A DNA stretch of 64,000 bases, from assembly GCA_947471985.1 (NCBI GenBank), contig CANIZL010000008.1, forward strand, positions 35,339 to 99,338, read 5' to 3'. Numbering within the stretch: position 1 is the stretch's first letter; each line of letters opens with the position of its first letter. Shown piece after piece: positions 18,467 to 26,651 of the stretch. The notes beneath the pieces were generated by a model. It saw only the letters and a list, made by a program, of their open reading frames with translations, made no database searches and was not told the DNA's origin. The translations under genes were made by a program, and so were the position numbers. The stretch is from Verrucomicrobiota bacterium (GTDB taxonomy: Bacteria; Verrucomicrobiota; Verrucomicrobiia; Limisphaerales; UBA9464).

Positions 18467-19876
18467 TCAGCGCGGATCCCCCGCCAGCGACTCACCCAGA
18501 CGCCGGATCAGTTCGGTGAAGTAGTCCGGCACCGTCGGCCCGAAAAACGACATCGTTCGCGGCTCATAGCCGTCGAGGTGGTAGTACTTGCCCGGAATGA
18601 TGTACCCGATGTAATCGCCGTTGAAACTCGTCACCGTCAGGCGGCGTCCGCGCAGCGCGAAATGCTCCTTGAGCGGGAGCGCCAATTCCCCACTGAAGTC
18701 GCAGGGCGTGGAAATCCACAGCGCGTCGCCCAGGCGCAAACCTTGGATAAACGTGGTCCCCTGCACGGGCAGGAGTCGACCCGCGATGACCGGTCGCAAT
18801 CGACGTGCGTCCGTCACCCGGGCGTGGATCTCCGGCAGATCCACCTTGAGTCCCAACGTTCCGAAAGCAATCCGCGGCTGCGGTGACAAGGTCGGCAACA
18901 GCGCCGCCGTGCGCTGTGCCAGCGCTTGGCCCATGCGCCGGGTACCGTCGAAGGAGTGCGCCCCCGGCACCGGCGCGTGGCTGCCCACACCGCCGGCAAA
19001 AAACACCGCGAGTCCGCCGGTCTGCGCTTCCACCGCCCGTTCCCATTCGCCCGGCCAATCGCCGCTGAACTGCATATTGTCGGCTCCCAGCACCGTGGCG
19101 TGCGCGGCGAAGGCACCGATCACTGCAGAGGCGCCGTCGTTCCGGGTCACCCGCACCACACTGAATTCCGGATCCACCTGTCCGCGTTCACCGACCAATC
19201 GATTGCGAACAAACTCCGGAGCGGCAAAGGATCCCACCGCCAAAGCCGCCGGCGCGGCATTGGAGATTGCCGCTCCCACTGCGGCCACCAAGCGGGACGC
19301 GTACCATTCACGAATGCCCGGATGAAACGCGCCGGCAAACGCCTCGGGCACCCAGCCTTCACCCCAACCACCAATGCTGGAATGCGTGTGCGTCGCGCCA
19401 AAATAAAGGGCCTCCCGCGGCACTCCGAGTTCCGCCTCGAGGCGCACGCTCGCCAACTCCGCCACTTCCCGCGGCACCAGCAAGGCATCCGCTGCGACCC
19501 ATACGGCGCGGCGTCCATTCACCTCCACCATCACCGCCTTCACCCAAAGATCATCGTGGGTGCCCGTGGCGGACTGCCCGTGCCGGGCTCCCAGTCCCGC
19601 CAGCGGTAATTGGCGAAACCGTCCGTGCTCCGGATCGTCGCTCGGCGCGTTCACCTCGGGCGTCAGCCGGATCCGGGCAAATCCCGCGCGCAGCGGTCCC
19701 ACCACGACTTGGTTGGTGGCGGAACGGGACGTGAGTCGATCCGAAGTGGCGCGAAAATACGGCGCCAGGAGATACGGGCGATAATCGATGCCAGCGAGGC
19801 CCAGGAGAACCGCCGCCACCGCCAGACTGACGGTCCCGAGGGCAACCCGGCGCAGAATTCGGAATGTGCGGCGCAT
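18467..19876 (-). CDS. Neutral/alkaline ceramidase-family protein, membrane-anchored
   Basis: The 469-residue protein from the ATG at 19876 begins with Arg-rich residues and one hydrophobic segment (about 9-26), a signal anchor or uncleaved signal. The body matches the N-terminal catalytic domain of non-lysosomal ceramidases: GFARIRLTPE, KAVMVEVNGRRAVWVAADAL and the zinc-site-like FGATHTHSSIGG followed by GGVGSHAP. It is shorter than true ceramidases (650 or more) and lacks their C-terminal Ig-like domain. Many such short proteins in this phylum have unknown amidase or hydrolase activity. It converges with the oxidoreductase gene, 24 bp between stops. Confidence 0.8.
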   Translation of the reverse strand: MRRTFRILRRVALGTVSLAVAAVLLGLAGIDYRPYLLAPYFRATSDRLTSRSATNQVVVGPLRAGFARIRLTPEVNAPSDDPEHGRFRQLPLAGLGARHGQSATGTHDDLWVKAVMVEVNGRRAVWVAADALLVPREVAELASVRLEAELGVPREALYFGATHTHSSIGGWGEGWVPEAFAGAFHPGIREWYASRLVAAVGAAISNAAPAALAVGSFAAPEFVRNRLVGERGQVDPEFSVVRVTRNDGASAVIGAFAAHATVLGADNMQFSGDWPGEWERAVEAQTGGLAVFFAGGVGSHAPVPGAHSFDGTRRMGQALAQRTAALLPTLSPQPRIAFGTLGLKVDLPEIHARVTDARRLRPVIAGRLLPVQGTTFIQGLRLGDALWISTPCDFSGELALPLKEHFALRGRRLTVTSFNGDYIGYIIPGKYYHLDGYEPRTMSFFGPTVPDYFTELIRRLGESLAGDPR

Positions 19877-19988
19877 GCCCGCCCAACCTGCCGCACGTCC
19901 GCCGTCAGGGAAAGCCGACTCCCGTCCGGGCGGTGTCGAGAATTTTGCGTTTGAACCACCCCCGATGCCGAGCGTCATTGGCGGCACC

Positions 19989-20870
19989 ATGAAGATCTCC
20001 CGGCGCTCCGCCATCGCCACCACCGCCACCGGTGCCGCCGCCCTCGCCGCGGCCAGTCTCGAGACCCGCGTCTTCGCTGCCGATCAGGCCAGCGGCGGCA
20101 AAGGCCGCATCCATCACTCCGTGTGCAAATGGTGCTATCCCAAAGTCGCCCTCGAGGATCTGTGCGTGTTCGCCAAGGCCAACGGACTGGCCTCCATCGA
20201 ACTCCTCGGCCCCACCGAATGGCCCACCCTCGCCAAACACGGGCTGACCTGCGCCATGACCGGCAATCCCACCATTGATGGCCTCGGGGGCATCAACAAG
20301 GCGTTCAACCGCCTCGAGCACCACGACAAGTTGGTCCGGGTCTACAGCGATTACATTCCCCTGGCCGCCAAGGCGGGACTGAAAAACGTCATCTGCTTCT
20401 CCGGCAATCGCGATTCCCTCGACGACCAAACCGGTCTGCAAAACTGCGCCACCGGTCTCAAGCGCCTCATGAGCGTGTGCGAACAGAACGGCGTCACGCT
20501 GGTCATGGAACTCCTGAACTCCCGCGTCGATCACAAGGATTACATGTGCGACAAATCCGCGTGGGGCGTCGCCCTGTGCCGCGCCATCGGCAGCGAGCGT
20601 TTCAAGTTGCTGTACGACATCTACCACATGCAGATCATGGAGGGGGATGTCATCGCCACGATCCGCCGCGACCACGCCTACTTCGCGCACTACCACACCG
20701 GCGGCGTGCCCGGACGCAATGAAATCGACGAGTCCCAGGAACTGCAGTACCCCGCCATCATGCGGGCGATTGTCGACACCAAGTTCACCGGACACGTCGC
20801 GCAGGAATTCATCCCGAAGCGCGATCCACTGACGTCCCTGAAGCAGGGCATCACGATTTGCGACGTGTGA
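19989..20870 (+). CDS. Tat-signal hydroxypyruvate isomerase-like TIM-barrel protein
   Basis: The 293-residue protein has a twin-arginine-type leader (MKISRRSAIATTATGAAALA) followed by an AP-endonuclease-2-like TIM barrel. Metal-site candidates of the Hyi/sugar isomerase group are in place: Glu in LVMELLNS, Asp in LLYDIYHMQ, His in YFAHYHTGG and Glu in AQEFIPKRDP. Hyi interconverts hydroxypyruvate and tartronate semialdehyde; exported homologues in Verrucomicrobiota are uncharacterised, so the reaction is only suggested. An in-frame ATG at 19965 would add eight residues; the later one gives the better Tat leader. The start is 112 bp from the divergent ceramidase-like gene. Confidence 0.85.
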   Translation: MKISRRSAIATTATGAAALAAASLETRVFAADQASGGKGRIHHSVCKWCYPKVALEDLCVFAKANGLASIELLGPTEWPTLAKHGLTCAMTGNPTIDGLGGINKAFNRLEHHDKLVRVYSDYIPLAAKAGLKNVICFSGNRDSLDDQTGLQNCATGLKRLMSVCEQNGVTLVMELLNSRVDHKDYMCDKSAWGVALCRAIGSERFKLLYDIYHMQIMEGDVIATIRRDHAYFAHYHTGGVPGRNEIDESQELQYPAIMRAIVDTKFTGHVAQEFIPKRDPLTSLKQGITICDV

Positions 20871-20891
20871 TCCGCCGGGTGGGGCCGGCGT

Positions 20892-22529
20892 CTACGCTTC
20901 GCGCCACCGCTGCGCGACCGGGATGCGCCGGCCCACACCGAACGCCTTCGTGGTGATCTTGAGTCCCGGCGCCGCCTGGCGGCGCTTGTACTCCGCCCCG
21001 TCGATCAAACGCACCACCCGGCGAACGTCCGCCTCGGTGTGACCCGATTGCTGAATTTCCCCCGGCGACTGCTGCTTCACCACGTAGCGCTCCAGGATGT
21101 CATCCAGGATTTCGTACGCGGGCAGACTGTCCTGATCCGTCTGGTTGGGCCGCAATTCGGCACTCGGCGGTTTGGTGAGGCTCGCGGACGGAATGATTTC
21201 CGTGGTGCGATTGATCCACCGGGCCAACCGGTATACCAAAGTCTTGGGCACGTCGCTGATCACCGCCAACCCGCCGCACATGTCGCCGTACAACGTGCAA
21301 TATCCCACGGCCAGCTCGGACTTGTTGCCGGTGGTGAGCAACAGCGAACCGAACTTGTTCGACATCGCCATGAGCAGCACCCCCCGCAAGCGGGCCTGGA
21401 TATTCTCCTCGGTCGTGTCTTCCGCGCGCCCGGCAAACACCGACTGCAATTGTTCGCGGACGGCATTGAAGGGGCTTTCGATCGCCACGACGTCGTAGCC
21501 AATGCCCAGGTTCTGCGCCAAAACGCGGGCGTCGTCCAAACTGCCGCTGGAACTGTAGCGGGACGGCAGGGACAACCCGCGGACGTTCTCCGACCCCAGC
21601 GCCGCGGCGGCCAGCACCGCCACCACGGCGGAATCAATGCCGCCGCTCAAACCCAGCACCGCTTTCTTAAAACCACATTTGTGCAGGTAATCGCGCGTGC
21701 CCGTGACGAGGGCGAGATAGACCAACTCCTCGTCCTCCAACTTCCGCGCGGTCGAACCGCCAGGTGTGGTCGTATCCACCACGCGAAAATCCGGCGCGAA
21801 CGCCGCCGCTTCGGCGAGCAATCCGCCGCCGGCATTGAAGACCAGGCTCTGTCCGTCGAAAATCAGCTCATCATTTCCCCCCACCGCATTGCAATAGACC
21901 ACCGGGCGGGCGGTCTTGCGGGCCAGACTGGCCAGCATCGCGTGCCGGGTGCGCTCCTTGCCCAGGTGCCAGGGTGAGGCGGAGAGATTGAAGAGCACCT
22001 CCGCCCCCGCGGCCGCCAGCGTCACCGCCGGGTTGGGTCGATACCGCCGCTCGGACCAGAAGTCCTCATCATTCCACACGTCCTCGCAAATGGTCAGCCC
22101 CAGCTTGCGGCCGTTGAAAACCACGGGGGCATTCTCCACCGCCGGTTCAAAATAACGGTCTTCATCAAAGACATCGTACGTGGGCAGCAACGTTTTGGTC
22201 CGCACCGCCTGCACCTGTCCGTTCTGGAGCAAGGCCACGGCGTTGGTGACCTCGCGCCCCGGACGGCGCTCGTTCCGACCCACAAATCCCACCAGCAATC
22301 CCACGCTGCCCGTGGCCGCCGCGAGGCGTTGCAAGGCGGATTCATTTGCCGCCAGAAAGGCCGGGCGCAACAGCAGATCCCGCGGCGGATATCCGCACAC
22401 GCCCAACTCCGGCGTGACCACCAATTCCACCCCCGCCTCGACACCGCGTCGGTAGTCCGACAGCAGCGCCGCTTCGTTGCCGGAAAAATCCCCAATGACC
22501 GGGTTCAGTTGAGCGACCGCAATGCGCAT
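20892..22529 (-). CDS. nadE: Glutamine-dependent NAD+ synthase
   Basis: The 545-residue two-domain enzyme makes NAD from deamido-NAD, ATP and glutamine. The N-terminal nitrilase-fold glutaminase domain carries the triad region: Glu in VTPELGVCGYPP, Lys in RTKTLLPTYDVFDE and Cys in LTICEDVW. The C-terminal synthetase domain has the PP-loop GLSGGIDSAVV near residue 293, then SLPSRYSS, the LLTTGNKSELAVGY block and the conserved PSAELRPNQTDQDSLPAY. Length and order are standard. It overlaps no neighbour; the DUF192 lipoprotein gene ends 13 bp upstream on the same strand, so the two may share a transcript. Confidence 0.96.
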   Translation of the reverse strand: MRIAVAQLNPVIGDFSGNEAALLSDYRRGVEAGVELVVTPELGVCGYPPRDLLLRPAFLAANESALQRLAAATGSVGLLVGFVGRNERRPGREVTNAVALLQNGQVQAVRTKTLLPTYDVFDEDRYFEPAVENAPVVFNGRKLGLTICEDVWNDEDFWSERRYRPNPAVTLAAAGAEVLFNLSASPWHLGKERTRHAMLASLARKTARPVVYCNAVGGNDELIFDGQSLVFNAGGGLLAEAAAFAPDFRVVDTTTPGGSTARKLEDEELVYLALVTGTRDYLHKCGFKKAVLGLSGGIDSAVVAVLAAAALGSENVRGLSLPSRYSSSGSLDDARVLAQNLGIGYDVVAIESPFNAVREQLQSVFAGRAEDTTEENIQARLRGVLLMAMSNKFGSLLLTTGNKSELAVGYCTLYGDMCGGLAVISDVPKTLVYRLARWINRTTEIIPSASLTKPPSAELRPNQTDQDSLPAYEILDDILERYVVKQQSPGEIQQSGHTEADVRRVVRLIDGAEYKRRQAAPGLKITTKAFGVGRRIPVAQRWREA

Positions 22530-22542
22530 GGCTTCGTCGGGC

Positions 22543-23166
22543 TCAGCGTCCCAAAAAGGTTTCCTTCAACCCACCCCGGGTCGTCATCACCAACGTGCCG
22601 GGTCCCAGACTGTGCTTCGCAAAATAGTCCGGCGCCGTCTCCAACACGAACTGCACCCGGTCCGACTTCGCCGGCACAGGCGTACGATCCTGCGCCTTGA
22701 GCCGGACGATTTCCAGGATCACGCCCTCCGGATTGATGTAGGCCACATCGATGTCAAAGCTGACATTCTTCATGTAAAAGGCCGGTTGATGGGGCGCGCC
22801 AAACAGGAACAACATGCCCTCCTCGGGGCCAATGCCCGCACGAAACATGAGACCGGTGGCGATCTGGGGAGTGGTGCTGCACACCTCGGCATCCATTTCA
22901 AAAGCCCCCAGGCGCAATCGAGTGGTGGGCAGCTTCGGCTGGGCGTAGGACAGGTGGTACACCGGACCATCGTCGGCCGGCGCGGGCTTGGTGGTGGCCG
23001 GGGGATTCACGCCCGCTGGTGAGCTCGCGGCATTGGAGCCGGCCGCCCCGCCCGCCGCGGCCTTGCCCGACAACGATGCCCCGGGATCTCCCCCGCAGCC
23101 GACGGCCAGAAGGAGACTGACCAGCGCGGCCCACTGATGCGGGCGGCGTTTCCATGAACCATTCAC
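22543..23166 (-). CDS. DUF192 lipoprotein
   Basis: A GTG start at 23166 gives 207 residues with a lipoprotein signal: hydrophobic ALVSLLLAVGC with the lipobox Cys near residue 24. An Ala/Gly/Pro linker follows, then a DUF192 domain: LPTTRLRLGAFEMDAEV, GLMFRAGIGPEEGMLFLF, AFYMKNVSFDIDVAYI and a final LVMTTRG. DUF192 proteins are small exported beta-barrels of unknown function. The frame stays open further upstream to 23301 but that portion is not signal-like, so the GTG is preferred despite a weak ribosome-binding site. Confidence 0.8.
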   Translation of the reverse strand: MNGSWKRRPHQWAALVSLLLAVGCGGDPGASLSGKAAAGGAAGSNAASSPAGVNPPATTKPAPADDGPVYHLSYAQPKLPTTRLRLGAFEMDAEVCSTTPQIATGLMFRAGIGPEEGMLFLFGAPHQPAFYMKNVSFDIDVAYINPEGVILEIVRLKAQDRTPVPAKSDRVQFVLETAPDYFAKHSLGPGTLVMTTRGGLKETFLGR

Positions 23167-23273
23167 CTGCGCACGCTCGCGGTTCGCGCGGCCACGGGCA
23201 AACCCGTTACTTATCGGCCAACCGGCCCCGCGACCCGCAAAAAAACGCCGGCTCAACGATTCGTTTCGGGCAC

Positions 23274-23297
23274 AAAAAAGGCCCGGAAATACCGGGC
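23274..23297 (-). terminator. Terminator downstream of the small gene at 23.4 kb
   Basis: A 6-bp GC stem (23281-23286 with 23292-23297) with a 5-nt AT loop is followed, on the minus strand, by six T at 23274-23279. It lies about 30 bp beyond the stop of the minus-strand small gene. Confidence 0.8.
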
Positions 23298-23328
23298 TCA
23301 AAACGTCATTCCACCGACCGCAACTGCT

Positions 23329-23562
23329 TCAGCGGCTCCCGAAACCACCCTCGCGGTTCTGCCGCGCGCTGCGCCAGCCCGAACGGTGATGCGTAATCCA
23401 ATCCATCAAGGCCGCGTCGAAACCAACATCCCGCCCCGCCTTTTCCGATTCCAGCCATTTGTGCCGGAGGATCTCCTCGCGCTCGGCCAAAAATTCCCGA
23501 TAAAGCGTTGTATTCTGCAACAACGCCTGCGCTTCCCGCTGCGATTCCGTGTCGTTTACCAT
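23329..23562 (-). CDS. Small conserved-looking hypothetical protein
   Basis: From the ATG at 23562 this encodes a 77-residue soluble, charged, mostly helical protein: an opening MVNDTESQREAQALLQ, a central EFLAEREEILRHKWLESEK and a C-terminal AALMDWITHHRSGWR. I do not know a named family. The ordered amphipathic pattern and a proper terminator 30 bp downstream argue that it is real. The frame remains open upstream to 23700, with another ATG at 23622, but the added sequence is Gly/Arg-rich. It is divergent from rfaE2. Confidence 0.6.
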   Translation of the reverse strand: MVNDTESQREAQALLQNTTLYREFLAEREEILRHKWLESEKAGRDVGFDAALMDWITHHRSGWRSARQNREGGFGSR

Positions 23563-23690
23563 ACGATCGGGAAACAATCCCGTGGGGAACCGTACCCCGC
23601 ATCCTTGCGGAGTAAACCGCATTTCGCGGCGGACGACACCCCGACACCCATCAGCTTGTCCCCGCGCCCCGCACCCGCCACCGTACACGG

Positions 23691-24176
23691 ATGTCCTCAA
23701 GGGACAAGATCCTCACCCGCGCCGCCCTGCCTGCCTGGCGACGAGCCCTCCGGCTCGCCGGCCGCCGGCTCGTCGTGACCAACGGTTGCTTCGATCTGCT
23801 CCACGCCGGACATGTTGCCTATCTCGAAGCCGCCCGCGCCACGGGCGACGCCCTCCTCATCGGCCTCAATGGCGATGATTCCGTCCGGCAATTGAAGGGC
23901 GCCGACCGACCGGTGGTCCCCGAGGACGACCGGGCCGCGGTGCTCGCCGGCCTCGCCGCCGTCGACGCCGTCTGCATTTTTCCCGAGGTGCGCGCCCATC
24001 ATTTTCTCGCTTTAGCCGAGCCGGATATCTACGTGAAGGGCGGTGACTACACCCTCGACACCCTCAACTCCGACGAACGACGTGCCGTCGAAAACGCCGG
24101 TGGGAGGATCGAATTCATCCCTTTCCTGCCGGGTCGATCCACGACCGGGCTGCTGGCCAAACTTCAAAAATTATGA
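23691..24176 (+). CDS. rfaE2: D-glycero-beta-D-manno-heptose 1-phosphate adenylyltransferase
   Basis: This 161-residue cytidylyltransferase-fold enzyme transfers AMP to heptose-1-phosphate on the way to ADP-heptose for lipopolysaccharide inner core. The nucleotide-binding signature is present as TNGCFDLLHAGHVAYLEAA, followed by LLIGLNGDDSVRQLKG, RPVVPEDDRAAVLAGLAAVD and the KGGDYTLDT block. It equals the C-terminal half of the fused HldE of enterobacteria, so the kinase half should be encoded separately elsewhere. Its stop overlaps the start of the yhbY-like gene by four bases, implying translational coupling. Confidence 0.95.
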   Translation: MSSRDKILTRAALPAWRRALRLAGRRLVVTNGCFDLLHAGHVAYLEAARATGDALLIGLNGDDSVRQLKGADRPVVPEDDRAAVLAGLAAVDAVCIFPEVRAHHFLALAEPDIYVKGGDYTLDTLNSDERRAVENAGGRIEFIPFLPGRSTTGLLAKLQKL

Positions 24177-24532
24177 GTACCTCCACCCCACCCGCCCCCG
24201 TGGCGCTGCCCCCGCTTTCCAATCGTGAAATCCGCGACCTGAAGGGCCGGGCGCAACGCCTGAACGCCGTCACCAAGCTCGGCAAAGGCGGCATGAGCGA
24301 CGAATTCATCACCGGAGTGGATCGGGAACTCACCCATCACGGGCTCATCAAGGTCAAGCTCACGGAACTCAAGGAACAGCGTTTCGAGGTGGCGGAACAG
24401 ATCGCCGCCCGGACGCAGTGCTACCTGATCGGCGTCATCGGCCACGTCGTGGTGCTCTACCGTCCCAAGCCCGAGCCCGCCGCCGCCGCGGCCACGGCGG
24501 TTCGCCCGTCCGCGCGGGCGGAAAAGCGCTAG
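24173..24532 (+). CDS. yhbY: YhbY-family CRM-domain RNA-binding protein
   Basis: The 119-residue protein is essentially one CRS1/YhbY (CRM) domain: LSNREIRDLKGRAQRLNAV, the GKGGMSDEFITGVDREL loop in the GxxG position, LIKVKL and the final VVVLYRPKPE strand. An Ala-rich, basic tail follows. CRM proteins bind rRNA; E. coli YhbY associates with pre-50S particles. It overlaps rfaE2 by ATGA, so the two form an operon. The function is assigned by family. Confidence 0.9.
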   Translation: MSTSTPPAPVALPPLSNREIRDLKGRAQRLNAVTKLGKGGMSDEFITGVDRELTHHGLIKVKLTELKEQRFEVAEQIAARTQCYLIGVIGHVVVLYRPKPEPAAAAATAVRPSARAEKR

Positions 24533-24565
24533 GCGCCGCCCGGGGTGCGGGCACCCAACCGCGCG

Positions 24566-25129
24566 CTACGCCACCGCGGAGTCCGTCGACGGATACACTC
24601 CCGCCTTGGTCTCCACCCAGCGGGCGAGCAACCACAGCAGGTCACTGAGGCGATTGAGGAAAATGAGAATCTCGGGATTGGGATTCTCCCCCGCGTCGCC
24701 CAGGGCGTGTACGCGGCGTTCCGCCCGTCGACACGTTGTCCGCGCCACATCCAATGCGGCCGACAGCAGTGTGCCCCCGGGGGTGGCCCAACCCTGGTAG
24801 GAAATTTTCTGCGCTTCCACCTCCATGACCAGCCCGTCCAACCGGGCCGTCAACTCCGGGGTCACCACTCGAAATCCGTCCTTGAGATACCGTTCCAGGT
24901 CCCCCGGGGCCGTGGCGAGCTCGCCCATGAGAATCACCAGATCCTGCTGGATCGCCAACAGGCGCACCGGCAGCCACGGATCGCCGGCCTGCGCCCGCGC
25001 CAGGCCGAGGGCCGCGTTTAATTCGTCGACGCTGCCGTAGGCCTCCACCCGCGGGTGCGATTTCGCCACCCGCCGATTGTACATCAAGCCTGTTGTCCCC
25101 TGATCCCCGGTACGCGTCACAATGCTCAT
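24566..25129 (-). CDS. Cob(I)alamin adenosyltransferase, PduO/MMAB type
   Basis: The 187-residue enzyme transfers the adenosyl group from ATP to corrinoid. The N-terminal ATP-binding sequence (SIVTRTGDQGTTGL), the SVDELNAALGLARAQ helix, the PGGTLLSAALDVARTTCRRAERR motif with its conserved Arg residues, and FLNRLSDLLWLLARWVE are diagnostic of the PduO-type family. The ATG at 25129 places the TGDxGTT motif seven residues in, as usual; the frame extends upstream without family similarity. No cobalamin biosynthesis genes adjoin. It suggests use of adenosylcobalamin-dependent enzymes. Confidence 0.93.
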   Translation of the reverse strand: MSIVTRTGDQGTTGLMYNRRVAKSHPRVEAYGSVDELNAALGLARAQAGDPWLPVRLLAIQQDLVILMGELATAPGDLERYLKDGFRVVTPELTARLDGLVMEVEAQKISYQGWATPGGTLLSAALDVARTTCRRAERRVHALGDAGENPNPEILIFLNRLSDLLWLLARWVETKAGVYPSTDSAVA

Positions 25130-25235
25130 CCGGCGGGCAGGATGGCCGCAATCGCCAAAAAAGCGAATGCCAGACTTTGCGTCCGCCAGCAGGGACTGTT
25201 CCCAACTGGCGAACGCACACTTCAACGCGGGTGCA

Positions 25236-26534
25236 TCAGGGCTTTTCCAGCCGCACCGCCGCCGACCGGCCGTGGGCGTCCAGCCCCTCCAACTGCGCGA
25301 ACATCTGCACGGCTTTCAACGCCTTTTTCAACGCTGGCCGGGTGTACTCCACCACACTCGTGCGACGCTGGAATTGATCCACCGTCAACCCCGCGAAGCT
25401 CGCGCCAGCCCCACCCGTGGGCAGCGTGTGACTCGGGCCCGCCACGTAATCGCCGAGGACCGTCGGCGAATCACCGCCCAGGAAAATCGCGCCGGAGGTT
25501 AACAACCCCTCACTCAACGAACGCGCCTGACGGGTCATGACTTCGCAGTGCTCCGGCGCCAAACGATTCGCCAATGCCACCGCCGCAGCCAGATCGGGCA
25601 CCTGAATCAGCCAGCCGTTCGCGGCCAGCGCCTTCTCGATGTACTCGCGCCGTCCCAGCTTCGGCAACTGCTTTGCCATCGCCTTCTGCACCGCCGTGAT
25701 CAGCGTCTTCGAAGGCGTCAGCATCCACACCCGTTCGTGCCCGGATCCGTGCTCCGCCTGCGCCAGCAAATCGGCCGCAATATTCTCCGGTTTCGCCGTG
25801 TCGTCGGCAATCACACAGACCTCGCTGGGACCGGGCAGCAGATCGATCGCCACATGCCCGACCAACAGGCGCTTCGCCGCCACCACGTAGGCGTTGCCCG
25901 GCCCAAACACCTTCTGCACCCGGCCGATGGTCGCTGTCCCGAGGGACATCGCCGCCACCGCCTGGGCCCCGCCCACCTTGTAAATTTCCGTCGCCCCCGC
26001 CGTATTCGCCGCGAACAGCAATGCCGGATTCACCGAGCCATCGCGTCCGGGCGGCGTGCACACCACGATCTCCGGACAGCCCGCCACCTGCGCGAGCGTG
26101 ATGGTCATCAGGGCCGTCGATACCAGCGGGGCCGTGCCTCCCGGGATGTAAATGCCGACGCGAGTGAAGGGATCGAACTTTTCCCCCACGGACGCCCCGT
26201 GGGAATTGCGCGCCGACCAGCCCCGCCGACGCGACCGGCGGGCGAACGCCGCAATGTTCTTGTGCGCCTCGCTCACCGCCGCCCGCAATGCCGGCGTGGC
26301 GGCCAGGGACGCGCCCAAAAGTTCCGCCGACGTCACCCGTTGCTCGTCCGGTGCCAATTTCGCGCCATCGAAGCGCTCGGTGAGTTCGCCCAGAGCCGTA
26401 TCCCCCCGCGCCCGGACGTCGTCCAGGATGGTGCGCGTACGGGCATCAATGACGGGGTCAAACAGCGACGACGCCCCGAGCGCCCGCTCAATTTGCGCGG
26501 CGAAATCCGGGTCCGTGTGGCGAACGATGTTCAT
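25236..26534 (-). CDS. hisD: Histidinol dehydrogenase
   Basis: The 432-residue zinc enzyme catalyses the last two oxidations of histidine synthesis, histidinol to histidine. Typical blocks occur in order: GIYIPGGTAPLVST, EIYKVGGAQAVAAMSLGT, KVFGPGNAYVVAAKRLL, LLPGPSEV, LAPEHCEV, GDYVAGPSHTLPT and the C-terminal DQFQRRTSVVEY. The usual AEHDP zinc-region sequence reads AEHGSGHER here. The ATG at 26534 is chosen because upstream in-frame sequence is only the antisense of gatB. No other his genes are adjacent, so histidine genes appear dispersed. Confidence 0.95.
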   Translation of the reverse strand: MNIVRHTDPDFAAQIERALGASSLFDPVIDARTRTILDDVRARGDTALGELTERFDGAKLAPDEQRVTSAELLGASLAATPALRAAVSEAHKNIAAFARRSRRRGWSARNSHGASVGEKFDPFTRVGIYIPGGTAPLVSTALMTITLAQVAGCPEIVVCTPPGRDGSVNPALLFAANTAGATEIYKVGGAQAVAAMSLGTATIGRVQKVFGPGNAYVVAAKRLLVGHVAIDLLPGPSEVCVIADDTAKPENIAADLLAQAEHGSGHERVWMLTPSKTLITAVQKAMAKQLPKLGRREYIEKALAANGWLIQVPDLAAAVALANRLAPEHCEVMTRQARSLSEGLLTSGAIFLGGDSPTVLGDYVAGPSHTLPTGGAGASFAGLTVDQFQRRTSVVEYTRPALKKALKAVQMFAQLEGLDAHGRSAAVRLEKP

Positions 26535-26651
26535 GCGAACGCACCCTAGGCGATTGATCTTCCCCCGCAACGTGAGGAGTGGCCCCCTTCCGCCCAGCCC
26601 CCACTCCACACTCGCCATCGGCGTTTTCCCTGACACCTTGCGCACGCAATC